NCBI RefSeq assembly: GCF_000011645.1
Contig: NC_006270.3
Coordinates: 548,501-612,500 of the forward strand
DNA length: 64,000 nt
Direction of reading: 5' to 3'
Origin: Bacillus licheniformis DSM 13 = ATCC 14580
GTDB taxonomy: Bacteria > Bacillota > Bacilli > Bacillales > Bacillaceae
Shown here: positions 8,369 to 16,554 of the stretch, one piece after another
How the letters are laid out: each line of letters opens with the position of its first letter
Numbering within the stretch: the stretch's first letter is position 1
The notes under the pieces: model-generated
What the model saw: the letters and a program-made list of their open reading frames with translations, nothing else
What the model was told of the DNA's origin: nothing
Databases searched by the model: none
Position numbers and translations under genes: made by a program

Positions 8369-9376
8369 GTGAGAAAAAGCTTTGTTTTGCTTTTAACGGG
8401 GCTGCTTGTAATCCTTATGCTTTCTGCCTGCGGCCAAAAATCGCAAGAAGATGTTGTGACGGGGCTCGACAAGAAGGCAAAAGAATACACGTCCTATAAG
8501 GCAAAAGCGAAAATGACCATTGAAACGGGAAATGAACCGCAGGAGTACAACGTGGAAATCTGGCATAAAAAACCTTCTCTTTACCGGGTCTATTTGGAAA
8601 ACCCGAAAAAAGACCAGAGCCAGGTGATCTTGCGCAATGAAAACGGCGTGTTTGTTTTGACTCCGTCGCTGAATAAAAGCTTCCGCTTTCACAGCGACTG
8701 GCCCAATAACAGCAGCCAGGTATACTTATTCGAATCGCTCGTAAAGGATGTCAAAAATGATGGGGAAGCTTCTTTTTCCGCAAAGGATTCAAAATACATT
8801 TTTGAAACGAAAACGAATTATCAGCATAATCAGATGCTGCCGACTCAGGAAATCGTTTTCCATAAAAAGACCATGGCTCCTTCATCGGTTAAAGTGATGG
8901 ATACCGACCGCAAACCGATGGTAAAGGTTGAGTTTACAAGCTTTGAATTCGATAAGCCGCTCGATAAAGACTCTTTTGATGAAAAGAAAAATATGACGCT
9001 GTCTCAAATTGACGTAGCGACAAGCGCTGACGTGTCAGACTCTTTCGCTGTCAAAACGCCGCTCGATGTGCCTCAGGGCGTGAAAAAGCTTGAAGAGAAA
9101 GAGATGGCGACTGAAGACGGCAAACGGATCGTCATCACATATGGCGGTGAAAAATCCTTTACATTGATTCAGGAAAAAGCCCGCGTCGCCAAAACATCCA
9201 CTTCCGTATCCATGAACGGAGAGCCCGTTGACCTCGGCTTCACGGTCGGCGCACTGACGGATAAATCGTTGTCATGGACATATGACGGAGTCGATTACTT
9301 TATCTCATCAGAAGATCTTTCTCAAGATGAACTTCTGATGGTTGCAAAAAGCATGCAGGGACAGTCTTCGAAATAG
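8369..9376 (+). CDS. ydcC: LolA-like lipoprotein YdcC
   Basis: A 335-residue secreted lipoprotein. The signal peptide MRKSFVLLLTGLLVILM ends in lipobox LSAC, with Cys the likely lipidated residue near position 21. The mature part has the LolA/RseB-like beta fold signature: an N-terminal EYTSYKAKAKMTIETG stretch, IWHKKPSLYRVYLENP, and NGVFVLTPSLNKSF. B. subtilis YdcC is a sporulation-related protein under sigma-E, and the related GerS of Clostridioides acts in spore cortex handling. The GTG start at 8369 follows AAAAGGGG at about 11 bases. A terminator follows and alr has its own upstream space. Confidence 0.88.
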   Translation: MRKSFVLLLTGLLVILMLSACGQKSQEDVVTGLDKKAKEYTSYKAKAKMTIETGNEPQEYNVEIWHKKPSLYRVYLENPKKDQSQVILRNENGVFVLTPSLNKSFRFHSDWPNNSSQVYLFESLVKDVKNDGEASFSAKDSKYIFETKTNYQHNQMLPTQEIVFHKKTMAPSSVKVMDTDRKPMVKVEFTSFEFDKPLDKDSFDEKKNMTLSQIDVATSADVSDSFAVKTPLDVPQGVKKLEEKEMATEDGKRIVITYGGEKSFTLIQEKARVAKTSTSVSMNGEPVDLGFTVGALTDKSLSWTYDGVDYFISSEDLSQDELLMVAKSMQGQSSK

Positions 9377-9393
9377 ACTGTGCCGTATCCGGC

Positions 9394-9432
9394 AGCCTGT
9401 TTTCCGCCCGGAAGCGGAAAGCAGGCTTTTTT
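9394..9432 (+). terminator. Terminator of ydcC
   Basis: GCCTGTTTTCCGC pairs with GCGGAAAGCAGGC (one G-U) and is followed by six T. Confidence 0.85.
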
Positions 9433-9600
9433 ATATTTGCGTCGCAAGCGTATGATTTCGACAGCTTTTCCGTAAAATGTATACCGTGCCAGCAATTTTT
9501 CTTTTGTTCAGGGCTGATGATCCCGTGCAAAATTTCCCTTTCTCCGAACTTTTTAGTATGATGGGAAGGACGAGTGAAACAAGGAACAGGAAGTGTCATG

Positions 9601-10770
9601 ATGAGCTTAAAACCATTCTATAGAAAGACATGGGCCGAAATCGATTTAACGGCTTTAAAAGAAAACGTCCGCAATATGAAGCGGCACATCGGCGAGCATG
9701 TCCGCCTGATGGCCGTCGTTAAAGCGAATGCCTACGGACACGGGGATGCACAGGTAGCGAAGGCGGCTCTTGCAGAAGGGGCGTCCATTCTTGCTGTGGC
9801 TTTATTGGATGAAGCGCTTTCGCTGAGGGCGCAGGGGATTGAAGAACCGATTCTTGTCCTCGGTGCAGTGCCGACCGAATATGCAAGCATTGCCGCGGAA
9901 AAGCGCATTATCGTGACTGGCTACTCCGTCGGCTGGCTGAAAGACGTGCTCGGTTTTCTGAATGAGGCCGAAGCTCCTCTTGAATATCATTTGAAGATCG
10001 ACACGGGCATGGGCCGCCTTGGCTGCAAAACGGAAGAAGAGATCAAAGAAATGATGGAGATGACCGAATCGAACGATAAGCTCAATTGTACGGGCGTGTT
10101 CACTCATTTCGCCACGGCGGACGAAAAGGACACCGATTATTTCAACATGCAGCTTGACCGCTTTAAAGAGCTGATCAGCCCCCTCCCGCTTGACCGTTTG
10201 ATGGTGCATTCGTCAAACAGCGCCGCGGGTCTGCGCTTCAGGGAACAGCTATTTAATGCCGTCCGCTTCGGCATCGGCATGTACGGTTTGGCGCCGTCAA
10301 CCGAAATAAAAGACGAGCTGCCGTTTCGTCTGCGGGAAGTGTTTTCGCTTCATACCGAACTCACCCATGTGAAAAAAATTAAAAAAGGCGAGAGCGTCAG
10401 CTACGGGGCGACATATACAGCTCAGCGCGACGAATGGATCGGGACAGTCCCCGTCGGGTATGCCGACGGATGGCTGAGGCGCCTGGCCGGAACGGAAGTG
10501 CTGATCGACGGAAAACGCCAAAAAATAGCAGGGAGAATCTGCATGGACCAGTTCATGATTTCCCTTGCCGAAGAATACCCTGTCGGCACAAAGGTTACCT
10601 TGATCGGAAAGCAAAAAGACGAATGGATCTCAGTCGACGAAATCGCCCAAAATTTGCAGACGATCAATTATGAAATTACCTGTATGATAAGTTCAAGGGT
10701 GCCCCGTATGTTTTTGGAAAATGGGAGTATAATGGAAATAAGGAATCCGATCTTGCCTGATCAATCCTGA
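9601..10770 (+). CDS. alr: Alanine racemase
   Basis: PLP enzyme that interconverts L- and D-alanine and supplies D-Ala to Ddl and MurF. With ATG 9601 the protein is 389 residues, equal to B. subtilis AlrA as I recall it, and begins MSLKPFYRKTWAEIDL. The PLP lysine is in VVKANAYGHG (Lys41). The active-site Tyr region GESVSYGATYTA and the substrate-loop motif AGRICMDQFM are present. CAGGAAG lies just upstream; GTG 9574 and ATG 9598 are possible but less likely starts. It precedes the ndoAI-ndoA and sigB genes, as in B. subtilis. Confidence 0.94.
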   Translation: MSLKPFYRKTWAEIDLTALKENVRNMKRHIGEHVRLMAVVKANAYGHGDAQVAKAALAEGASILAVALLDEALSLRAQGIEEPILVLGAVPTEYASIAAEKRIIVTGYSVGWLKDVLGFLNEAEAPLEYHLKIDTGMGRLGCKTEEEIKEMMEMTESNDKLNCTGVFTHFATADEKDTDYFNMQLDRFKELISPLPLDRLMVHSSNSAAGLRFREQLFNAVRFGIGMYGLAPSTEIKDELPFRLREVFSLHTELTHVKKIKKGESVSYGATYTAQRDEWIGTVPVGYADGWLRRLAGTEVLIDGKRQKIAGRICMDQFMISLAEEYPVGTKVTLIGKQKDEWISVDEIAQNLQTINYEITCMISSRVPRMFLENGSIMEIRNPILPDQS

Positions 10771-10881
10771 AAATTGATGAATTAGCGGAAAAACAACTTT
10801 GCTTGCGAAAAGAATAATGATATGATTATGAATGGAATGGATAGAGTGTTGTATCCGTAAGTTTGGTGGAGGTGTATGTTT

Positions 10882-11163
10882 TTGTCTGAATCCAGCGCAA
10901 CAACTGAAATATTGATTCGCTTGCCAGAAGCTTTAGTATCAGAACTGGATGGTGTCGTCATGCAAGATAACGGGAGCAGAAATGAACTGATTTACCAAGC
11001 CACAAAAATGTATTTACGCGAACGCAAAAATCGACAAATTCGGGAATCGATGAGACGCGGTTATATGGAGATGGCCAAGATCAATTTGAACATCTCTTCT
11101 GAGGCTCAATTTGCAGAGTATGAGGCTGAAAACACAGTAGAGCGCTTAGTAAGCGGAGGATAA
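10882..11163 (+). CDS. ndoAI: Antitoxin EndoAI (MazE-like ribbon-helix-helix)
   Basis: A 93-residue antitoxin for the mRNA endonuclease encoded next. The first half is a ribbon-helix-helix DNA-binding domain (TEILIRLPEALVSELDGV...SRNELIYQA) that would autoregulate. The second half, RRGYMEMAKINLNISSEAQ to VERLVSGG, binds and blocks the toxin. TTG 10882 is chosen because GGAGG (10867-10871) is ten bases upstream; ATG 10876 would be too close. From recall of the B. subtilis protein, the DNA-binding half looks more diverged than the toxin-binding half. The toxin gene follows after four bases. Confidence 0.9.
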   Translation: MSESSATTEILIRLPEALVSELDGVVMQDNGSRNELIYQATKMYLRERKNRQIRESMRRGYMEMAKINLNISSEAQFAEYEAENTVERLVSGG

Positions 11164-11167
11164 TCAT

Positions 11168-11518
11168 TTGATTGTTAAACGCGGCGATGTTTATTTTGCT
11201 GACCTATCTCCTGTTGTTGGCTCAGAACAAGGCGGGGTGCGCCCGGTTTTAGTGATTCAAAACAACATCGGCAATCGCTTCAGCCCAACTGCTATTGTTG
11301 CAGCCATAACAGCCCAAATACAGAAAGCAAAATTACCTACCCACGTCGAAATTGATGCGAAACGCTACGGTTTTGAAAGAGACTCCGTTATATTGCTCGA
11401 ACAAATTCGGACGATTGACAAGCAAAGATTAACGGACAAAATCACCCATCTCGATGATGAAATGATGGAAAAGGTCAACGAAGCCTTACAAATCAGTTTG
11501 GCACTCATTGATTTTTAA
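11168..11518 (+). CDS. ndoA: mRNA endonuclease toxin EndoA (MazF family)
   Basis: A 116-residue PemK/MazF toxin that cuts single-stranded mRNA (at UACAU in B. subtilis) and stops growth unless bound by EndoAI. Family motifs are RGDVYFADLSPVVGSEQGG, RPVLVIQN and FSPTAIVAAITAQ, and it appears almost identical to the B. subtilis protein. The start is TTG 11168, with GCGGAGG in the end of ndoAI supplying the binding site. The context upstream of rsbR matches B. subtilis, where this pair and the stress operon are neighbours. Confidence 0.95.
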   Translation: MIVKRGDVYFADLSPVVGSEQGGVRPVLVIQNNIGNRFSPTAIVAAITAQIQKAKLPTHVEIDAKRYGFERDSVILLEQIRTIDKQRLTDKITHLDDEMMEKVNEALQISLALIDF

Positions 11519-11527
11519 TATTGATGA

Positions 11528-11560
11528 AAGTTGCTCGAGGCGAAAGAGCAACTTTTTTTG
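11528..11560 (+). terminator. Terminator after ndoA
   Basis: AAGTTGCTC and GAGCAACTT pair perfectly, followed by T7. It separates the toxin module from the rsb operon. Confidence 0.85.
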
Positions 11561-11586
11561 TGTTCAAAAATAACAAACGATATAAT
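11558..11586 (+). promoter_or_regulatory. Sigma-A promoter of the rsbR-sigB operon
   Basis: TTGTGT (11558-11563), 17-base spacer, TATAAT (11581-11586). It corresponds in position to the vegetative promoter in front of rsbR in B. subtilis. Confidence 0.65.
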
Positions 11587-11635
11587 GGAACTGTTAGTCC
11601 AAAAAATGTTATCAGATGTAGTCAGGGGGATGAAC

Positions 11636-12463
11636 ATGTCGAATCAAGCGGTGTTAAAATTTATCTCGGAACACCAAAATGTACTCGCCGGGAATTTGGC
11701 GGATATTCTGAAAGACTTAAACAGCAACATGACAAACGTGAAGCTGACTGAACACATGTATGAGACGATCAGCAATGAATATATTCATATCCTCATGAAT
11801 GAGTCCGGGGACGGGAATGAAAAATCGATCGACACCATCTACCAGTTCTCTTCAAAAGCCGTACAGCTCGGCGTTCCGCTGAAGCTGCTGTCGTCGGGAT
11901 TATCAGCTTTTTGGAAGCACCTTTACTATGAAATGAACAAGGATGTGCCGGAAGATCAGCAGTGCTATGATTTGATTTGGGAAATCGATAAATTTATCGA
12001 ACCGATCAACAGCGAAATCTTGAATCAGTATGCGATCTCCTGGGAGAAAACCGTTGCTCTGCAAAAGGTCGCATTACAGGAGCTCTCGGCGCCGCTGATC
12101 CCGGTTTTTGAAAATATTACGGTGATGCCGCTTGTCGGCACGATCGATACGGAGCGGGCCAAAAAGATTATGGAAAACCTGTTGAGCGGCGTCGTCAAAC
12201 ACCGGTCTGAAGTCGTGCTCATTGACATTACGGGCGTGCCTGTCGTCGATACGATGGTCGCACACCACATCATGCAGGCTTCCGAAGCCGTCAGACTTGT
12301 CGGAGCTAAATGCCTGCTCGTCGGAATCCGCCCGGAAATCGCGCAGACGATTGTGAATTTGGGAATCGATTTAACTCAGGTTATTACAAAAAATACCCTG
12401 CAAAAAGGAATTCAAACCGCATTAGAAATGACAGACAGAAAAATTGTTTCATTGGAGGAATAA
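11636..12463 (+). CDS. rsbRA: Stressosome component RsbRA
   Basis: A 275-residue co-antagonist that builds the stressosome with RsbS and holds RsbT. The N-terminal half is the variable sensor domain with a non-heme globin fold. The C-terminal half is a STAS domain (PVFENITVMPLVGTIDTERAKK, then VVLIDITGVPVVDTMVAHH) with the threonines that RsbT phosphorylates. The STAS half is nearly identical to B. subtilis as I recall it, the sensor half is not. ATG 11636 follows AGGGGGA at good spacing; ATG 11630 is also possible. It opens the eight-gene sigB operon. Confidence 0.93.
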   Translation: MSNQAVLKFISEHQNVLAGNLADILKDLNSNMTNVKLTEHMYETISNEYIHILMNESGDGNEKSIDTIYQFSSKAVQLGVPLKLLSSGLSAFWKHLYYEMNKDVPEDQQCYDLIWEIDKFIEPINSEILNQYAISWEKTVALQKVALQELSAPLIPVFENITVMPLVGTIDTERAKKIMENLLSGVVKHRSEVVLIDITGVPVVDTMVAHHIMQASEAVRLVGAKCLLVGIRPEIAQTIVNLGIDLTQVITKNTLQKGIQTALEMTDRKIVSLEE

Positions 12464-12466
12464 TCT

Positions 12467-12832
12467 TTGAGGGTACCTAACATTCCAATTTTGAAGCTGT
12501 ATAACTGTTTATTGGTATCCATTCAAGTAGAGCTCGATGACCAAACCGCTCTGAAATTCCAAGAGGACCTGCTGAACAAAATATATGAAACCGGTTCGAA
12601 CGGAGTGGTGATCGATCTGACTTCAGTGGACATCATCGATTCATTCATCGCCAAAGTCCTTGGCGATGTCATTACAATGTCAAAACTGATGGGCGCCAAA
12701 GTCGTTCTGACTGGCATCCAGCCGGCTGTTGCGGTGACATTGATTGAACTCGGCATTTCTTTGGACGAGATCGAGACGGCGCTCGATCTCGAAAAGGGGC
12801 TCGAGACATTGCAGCGGGAATTGGGGGAATAA
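12467..12832 (+). CDS. rsbS: Stressosome scaffold / RsbT antagonist RsbS
   Basis: A 121-residue single STAS-domain protein that forms the stressosome core with RsbR paralogues. The RsbT target serine is Ser59 in VDIIDSFIAKV. The TTG start at 12467 is six bases past TTGGAGGAA at the end of rsbRA, giving tight coupling. Only three bases separate the genes. Confidence 0.95.
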   Translation: MRVPNIPILKLYNCLLVSIQVELDDQTALKFQEDLLNKIYETGSNGVVIDLTSVDIIDSFIAKVLGDVITMSKLMGAKVVLTGIQPAVAVTLIELGISLDEIETALDLEKGLETLQRELGE

Positions 12833-12834
12833 AT

Positions 12835-13236
12835 ATGGCAGACCAATCCTGTGTGAAGATTTTGACTGAATGGGACATAGTGGCCGCCAGACAGCTTGGG
12901 CGAAATGTCGCAAAAGAACTGGGGTTCGGCACAGTGGACCAGGCCAGAATCACGACAGCCATCTCAGAGCTGGCGCGTAATATTTATTTGTATGCCGGAA
13001 AAGGCCGAATCTGCATCGAACAGGTTCAGGAAGAAGGAAAAAAGGGGTTGAAAATCGTAGCGGAGGATGAGGGGCCGGGAATCGCTGACATCAAAAAAGT
13101 GATGGAAGACGGTTTTTCAACCTCAGGCGGCCTCGGAGCGGGCCTGCCGGGAGTAAAGCGTCTGATGGACCAATTTGAATTGCATTCGGACGCGGAAAAT
13201 GGAACGGATATACAAGCCGTAAAATGGCTGCGGTAG
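12835..13236 (+). CDS. rsbT: Serine/threonine kinase RsbT
   Basis: A 133-residue GHKL-fold kinase that phosphorylates RsbR and RsbS and, once released, activates the phosphatase RsbU. The N box is ISELARNIYLYA, the G1 box EDEGPGI and the G2 region GGLGAGLPGVKRL. The ATG start follows GGGGGAATAA, which overlaps the rsbS stop region. Spacing to both neighbours is minimal. Confidence 0.95.
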   Translation: MADQSCVKILTEWDIVAARQLGRNVAKELGFGTVDQARITTAISELARNIYLYAGKGRICIEQVQEEGKKGLKIVAEDEGPGIADIKKVMEDGFSTSGGLGAGLPGVKRLMDQFELHSDAENGTDIQAVKWLR

Positions 13237-13246
13237 GAGGGAAGGA

Positions 13247-14254
13247 ATGGATTTCAGGGAAGTGATTGAGCAGCGCTATCGACAGCTGCTTAGCCGTTAT
13301 ATATCTGAATTAACAGAGACATCCCTTTATCAGGGGCAGAAATTCAGCAGAAAAACGATTGAACATCAAGTGCCGCCGGAAGAGATTATCAGCATACACC
13401 GAAAAGTTCTGTCTGAATTATATCCGGATCTTCCAGACCATGTGTTCCATTCTCTCGATTTTTTAATTGAAGTGATGATTGGATACGGTTTGGCCTATCA
13501 AGAACATCAAACATTAAGAGGAATTCAGCAGGAAATTAAATCGGAAATTGAAATTGCCGCGAATGTCCAGCAAACGCTGCTTGAGACGACGGTTCCGAAA
13601 GTTGAAGCGCTCGAAATCGGTGCGGTCAGCATTCCGGCCAAGCAAATGAGCGGTGATTATTATCATTTTGTGCGCGACAAGGAATCGATTAATATCGCCA
13701 TTGCGGATGTAATCGGGAAAGGAATACCGGCTGCGTTATGCATGTCGATGATCAAATATGCGATGGACTCTCTGCCGGATTCGGGCACGTCTCCTTCACA
13801 GGTGCTGAAAAACCTGAACAGGGTCGTCGAACAAAATGTAGACCCAAGCATGTTTATTACAATGTTTTATGGCAACTATCATCTTCAAAAACACCTATTT
13901 ACGTTTTCATCTGCCGGTCATGAACCTGGCTTTTATTATTCTTGCAGGGAAAATAAATTTTACGATTTAAACGCAAAAGGCCTCGTTCTTGGCATTTCAT
14001 CAAATTACGACTATGAGCAGTACGAGCAAAAACTGGATATTGGCGATATGATCGTTCTTTTTTCAGATGGTGTAACTGAATGCCGGACAGACAGCGGGTT
14101 TTTGGAGCGGTCTGACTTGCAGAACCTGATTACTGTACATATGGAGAAACCGGCTCAGCAAATGGTTGACAATATATACGAACATCTGCTCAAGCTTCAG
14201 GATTTTCAGCTTCATGATGATTTTACTCTCATTGTTTTAAAAAGAAAGGTTTAA
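13247..14254 (+). CDS. rsbU: PP2C-type phosphatase RsbU
   Basis: A 335-residue phosphatase that dephosphorylates RsbV after environmental stress. Residues about 1-85 are the RsbT-binding domain and 110-333 the PP2C/SpoIIE catalytic domain. Metal-binding motifs are MSGDYYHF, IADVIGKGIPAA, LFSDGVTE and HDDFTLIVLK. The start follows GGAGGGAAGG. The last codons contain the -35 element of the sigma-B promoter that drives rsbV onward. Confidence 0.95.
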   Translation: MDFREVIEQRYRQLLSRYISELTETSLYQGQKFSRKTIEHQVPPEEIISIHRKVLSELYPDLPDHVFHSLDFLIEVMIGYGLAYQEHQTLRGIQQEIKSEIEIAANVQQTLLETTVPKVEALEIGAVSIPAKQMSGDYYHFVRDKESINIAIADVIGKGIPAALCMSMIKYAMDSLPDSGTSPSQVLKNLNRVVEQNVDPSMFITMFYGNYHLQKHLFTFSSAGHEPGFYYSCRENKFYDLNAKGLVLGISSNYDYEQYEQKLDIGDMIVLFSDGVTECRTDSGFLERSDLQNLITVHMEKPAQQMVDNIYEHLLKLQDFQLHDDFTLIVLKRKV

Positions 14255-14274
14255 AGCTTCTCTTCGCTGGGTAA
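14249..14274 (+). promoter_or_regulatory. Sigma-B promoter of rsbV-rsbW-sigB-rsbX
   Basis: GTTTAA (14249-14254), 14-base spacer, GGGTAA (14269-14274), close to the sigma-B consensus GTTTAA/GGGTAT. It sits at the same place as the autoregulatory promoter in B. subtilis and overlaps the rsbU stop codon. Confidence 0.85.
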
Positions 14275-14312
14275 TAAACCAGTAGCTCATTAAGAGAACC
14301 AGAGGTGATATT

Positions 14313-14639
14313 GTGAATTTGGCAGTTGATACGAATAAAAATGACCATGTGATAGAAGTAAAAGTTGCGGGCGAAATTGACGTGCACACGGCTCCAACAC
14401 TGCGGGATGAGCTGATGCCGCTCGCGGAAGAAGGAAAAGATCTCAAAGTTAGTCTGAAAGACGTTTCATATATGGACAGCACAGGGCTGGGTGTATTCGT
14501 CGGCATTTACAAAGCGGTAAACAGAACTGGGGGTTCTTTAGTGCTTGAAAATCTGTCAGAGCGTTTGATTCGTTTGTTTGATATTACAGGTTTAAAGGAC
14601 ATCATTGACATTTCTGGAAAGTCAGAGGGTGGATTATAA
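14313..14639 (+). CDS. rsbV: Anti-anti-sigma factor RsbV
   Basis: A 108-residue STAS protein that, when unphosphorylated, binds RsbW and frees sigma-B. The phosphorylated serine is Ser56 in YMDSTGLGVF. The GTG start at 14313 follows AGAGGTGAT. Its TAA stop overlaps the rsbW ATG by one base. Confidence 0.95.
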   Translation: MNLAVDTNKNDHVIEVKVAGEIDVHTAPTLRDELMPLAEEGKDLKVSLKDVSYMDSTGLGVFVGIYKAVNRTGGSLVLENLSERLIRLFDITGLKDIIDISGKSEGGL

Positions 14640-15124
14640 TGAAGAGAGCAGCTGATTACATTGAAATGAAGTCACCTGCCAAACCAGAATACGTAGGAAT
14701 CATTCGTTTAACCCTGTCGGGGATTGCAAGCAAGATGGGGTATTCTTATGATGACATCGAAGACTTGAAAATTGCGGTCAGCGAAGCGTGCACAAACGCT
14801 GTGCAGCATGCTTATAAAGCAGACAACAACACAGGAGAGGTCTCCGTCAGATTCGGCGTGTTCGAAGACCGCCTCGAAATCGTCGTCGCCGATCAGGGAG
14901 ACAGTTTTGATATTCAGGATAAACAGAAGGAGCTCGGACCATATTCCCCTGAGCATACGGTAGATCAATTGTCAGAAGGAGGGCTCGGTTTATATTTAAT
15001 GGAGACGCTCATGGATGAAGTGCATGTCCAGATTGACTCAGGCGTAACCGTCTCGATGACAAAGTTCTTAAACAGGGAGCGAGTTGATGATGGCACAACC
15101 GTCCAAAACTACGAAACTAACTAA
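14639..15124 (+). CDS. rsbW: Anti-sigma-B factor / serine kinase RsbW
   Basis: A 161-residue GHKL kinase that sequesters sigma-B and phosphorylates RsbV. The N box is AVSEACTNAVQHAY, the G1 box VADQGDSF and the G2 region LSEGGLGLYLMETLMDEV. Translational coupling with rsbV is by overlap TAATG. Its 3' end overlaps sigB by 35 bases. Confidence 0.95.
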   Translation: MKRAADYIEMKSPAKPEYVGIIRLTLSGIASKMGYSYDDIEDLKIAVSEACTNAVQHAYKADNNTGEVSVRFGVFEDRLEIVVADQGDSFDIQDKQKELGPYSPEHTVDQLSEGGLGLYLMETLMDEVHVQIDSGVTVSMTKFLNRERVDDGTTVQNYETN

Positions 15125-15881
15125 AACCGAAGTCGACACGCTGATTAAAAAATATCAGGAGAACCAGGATGAAGACGCTCAGCTGACCCTTGTTCAAACA
15201 TATAAAAATCTGGTGGAAACACTCGCCAAAAAATATTCAAAAGGAAAAAGCTTTCACGAAGATCTATGCCAGGTTGGGATGCTCGGATTGCTTGGAGCCA
15301 TCAAACGCTATGACCCCGATGTGGGAAAATCGTTTGAAGCGTTTGCCATTCCGACCATCATCGGAGAAATCAAACGGTTTCTCCGAGATAAGACCTGGAG
15401 CGTCCACGTTCCGAGAAGGATCAAGGAGCTCGGGCCGAGAATCAAAATGGCGGTGGATCATTTAACGACTGAAACGCAAAGGTCTCCAAGAGTCGATGAG
15501 ATTGCCGAGTTTCTTGACGTTACAGAAGAAGAAGTGCTGGAAACGATGGAGATGGGCAAAAGCTATCAGGCGCTTTCCGTCGACCACAGCATTGAAGCTG
15601 ATGCAGACGGCAGCACGGTGACGATCTTGGACATCGTCGGCTCGCAGGAGGAAGGCTATGAAAAGGTGAACCAAAAGCTGATGCTTGAAAGCGTATTACA
15701 CGTACTATCCGACCGTGAAAAGCAAATCATTGAGCTGACTTACATTCAAAACAAAAGCCAAAAAGAAACCGGCGAAATGCTGGGCATATCGCAAATGCAC
15801 GTCTCACGGCTGCAGCGCAAAGCTGTCAAAAGGCTGAGGGAAGCATTGGCTGAAGATCCGTATATGGAGCTTAAACCATGA
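15090..15881 (+). CDS. sigB: General stress sigma factor SigB
   Basis: A 263-residue sigma-70 family factor for the general stress regulon. Region 2 has SFEAFAIPTIIGEIKRFLRDKTW with VHVPRRIKELGPRI. The region 4 helix-turn-helix is QKETGEMLGISQMHVSRLQRKA (shown here in part by GISQMHVSRLQRKA). ATG 15090 (MAQPSKTTKLTK) matches the known N-terminus; ATG 15087 and TTG 15084 are alternatives, with AGGGAG at 15074-15079. It overlaps rsbW upstream and rsbX downstream. Confidence 0.95.
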   Translation: MAQPSKTTKLTKTEVDTLIKKYQENQDEDAQLTLVQTYKNLVETLAKKYSKGKSFHEDLCQVGMLGLLGAIKRYDPDVGKSFEAFAIPTIIGEIKRFLRDKTWSVHVPRRIKELGPRIKMAVDHLTTETQRSPRVDEIAEFLDVTEEEVLETMEMGKSYQALSVDHSIEADADGSTVTILDIVGSQEEGYEKVNQKLMLESVLHVLSDREKQIIELTYIQNKSQKETGEMLGISQMHVSRLQRKAVKRLREALAEDPYMELKP

Positions 15882-16477
15882 TTTGGACTGAGTCGAATGA
15901 ACACATGCAAGCGCTTGTTTATCAGCTTCCTAAAGAAGGAAAAGCCGTCTGCGGTGACAGTTTTTATTTCCATGCGACTGACGAAACCATGGTGTGCGCA
16001 CTGGCTGACGGGCTTGGCAGCGGTGCGTTGGCACGCGAATCCTCTTCGGTCATCAGCGAAGTTGTCGAAGAGCACGGCCATGAAGATGTCGAAAGCTTGA
16101 TGGAACGGTGCAATCAAGCGCTGAAACATAAGCGCGGTGCGACCGTTTCAATTTTAAAAGTCGATTTTCGAACAAGGACGATCGCTTACAGCTCTGTAGG
16201 CAATATTCGCTTTATCTTATACGCTCCTTCGGACAAATATATCCACCCTCTCCCTGTGACGGGATACATGTCGGGAAAACCGCAAACATACAAAACATTC
16301 ACCTATACGTATGAAAAAGGATCAAGATTCATCATTTATTCAGACGGTTTGGAAGTACCCGCCCTCCGGACTTATTTAAAACAGCACCATACACCGGGAG
16401 ATATATCGAATCAGCTTGAATCATACACACGAATGGGAAAAGACGATCTCACCTATATCATTGGACAGCTTTTTTAA
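15878..16477 (+). CDS. rsbX: Feedback phosphatase RsbX
   Basis: A 199-residue PP2C phosphatase that dephosphorylates RsbR and RsbS and resets the stressosome. Motifs include CALADGLGSGALARESS, RGATVSILKVDF and IIYSDGLE. ATG 15878 overlaps the sigB stop in ATGA. B. subtilis carries ydcF-ydcG-ydcH next; here ydcI follows directly, and a terminator covers the last rsbX codons. Confidence 0.93.
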   Translation: MIWTESNEHMQALVYQLPKEGKAVCGDSFYFHATDETMVCALADGLGSGALARESSSVISEVVEEHGHEDVESLMERCNQALKHKRGATVSILKVDFRTRTIAYSSVGNIRFILYAPSDKYIHPLPVTGYMSGKPQTYKTFTYTYEKGSRFIIYSDGLEVPALRTYLKQHHTPGDISNQLESYTRMGKDDLTYIIGQLF

Positions 16478-16506
16478 GGAAGCTGCCCTTTGATATAGGT
16501 GTTTTT
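16451..16506 (+). terminator. Terminator of the sigB operon
   Basis: Arms ACCTATATCA (16451-16460) and TGATATAGGT (16491-16500) are perfect, with an inner CAGCTT/AAGCTG pairing, then GTTTTT. The 5' arm is inside the rsbX coding sequence. Confidence 0.8.
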
Positions 16507-16554
16507 CCGTTTCTTTTGGTACACTAAGAAGACAACATTCTTTTGGAGGCTACA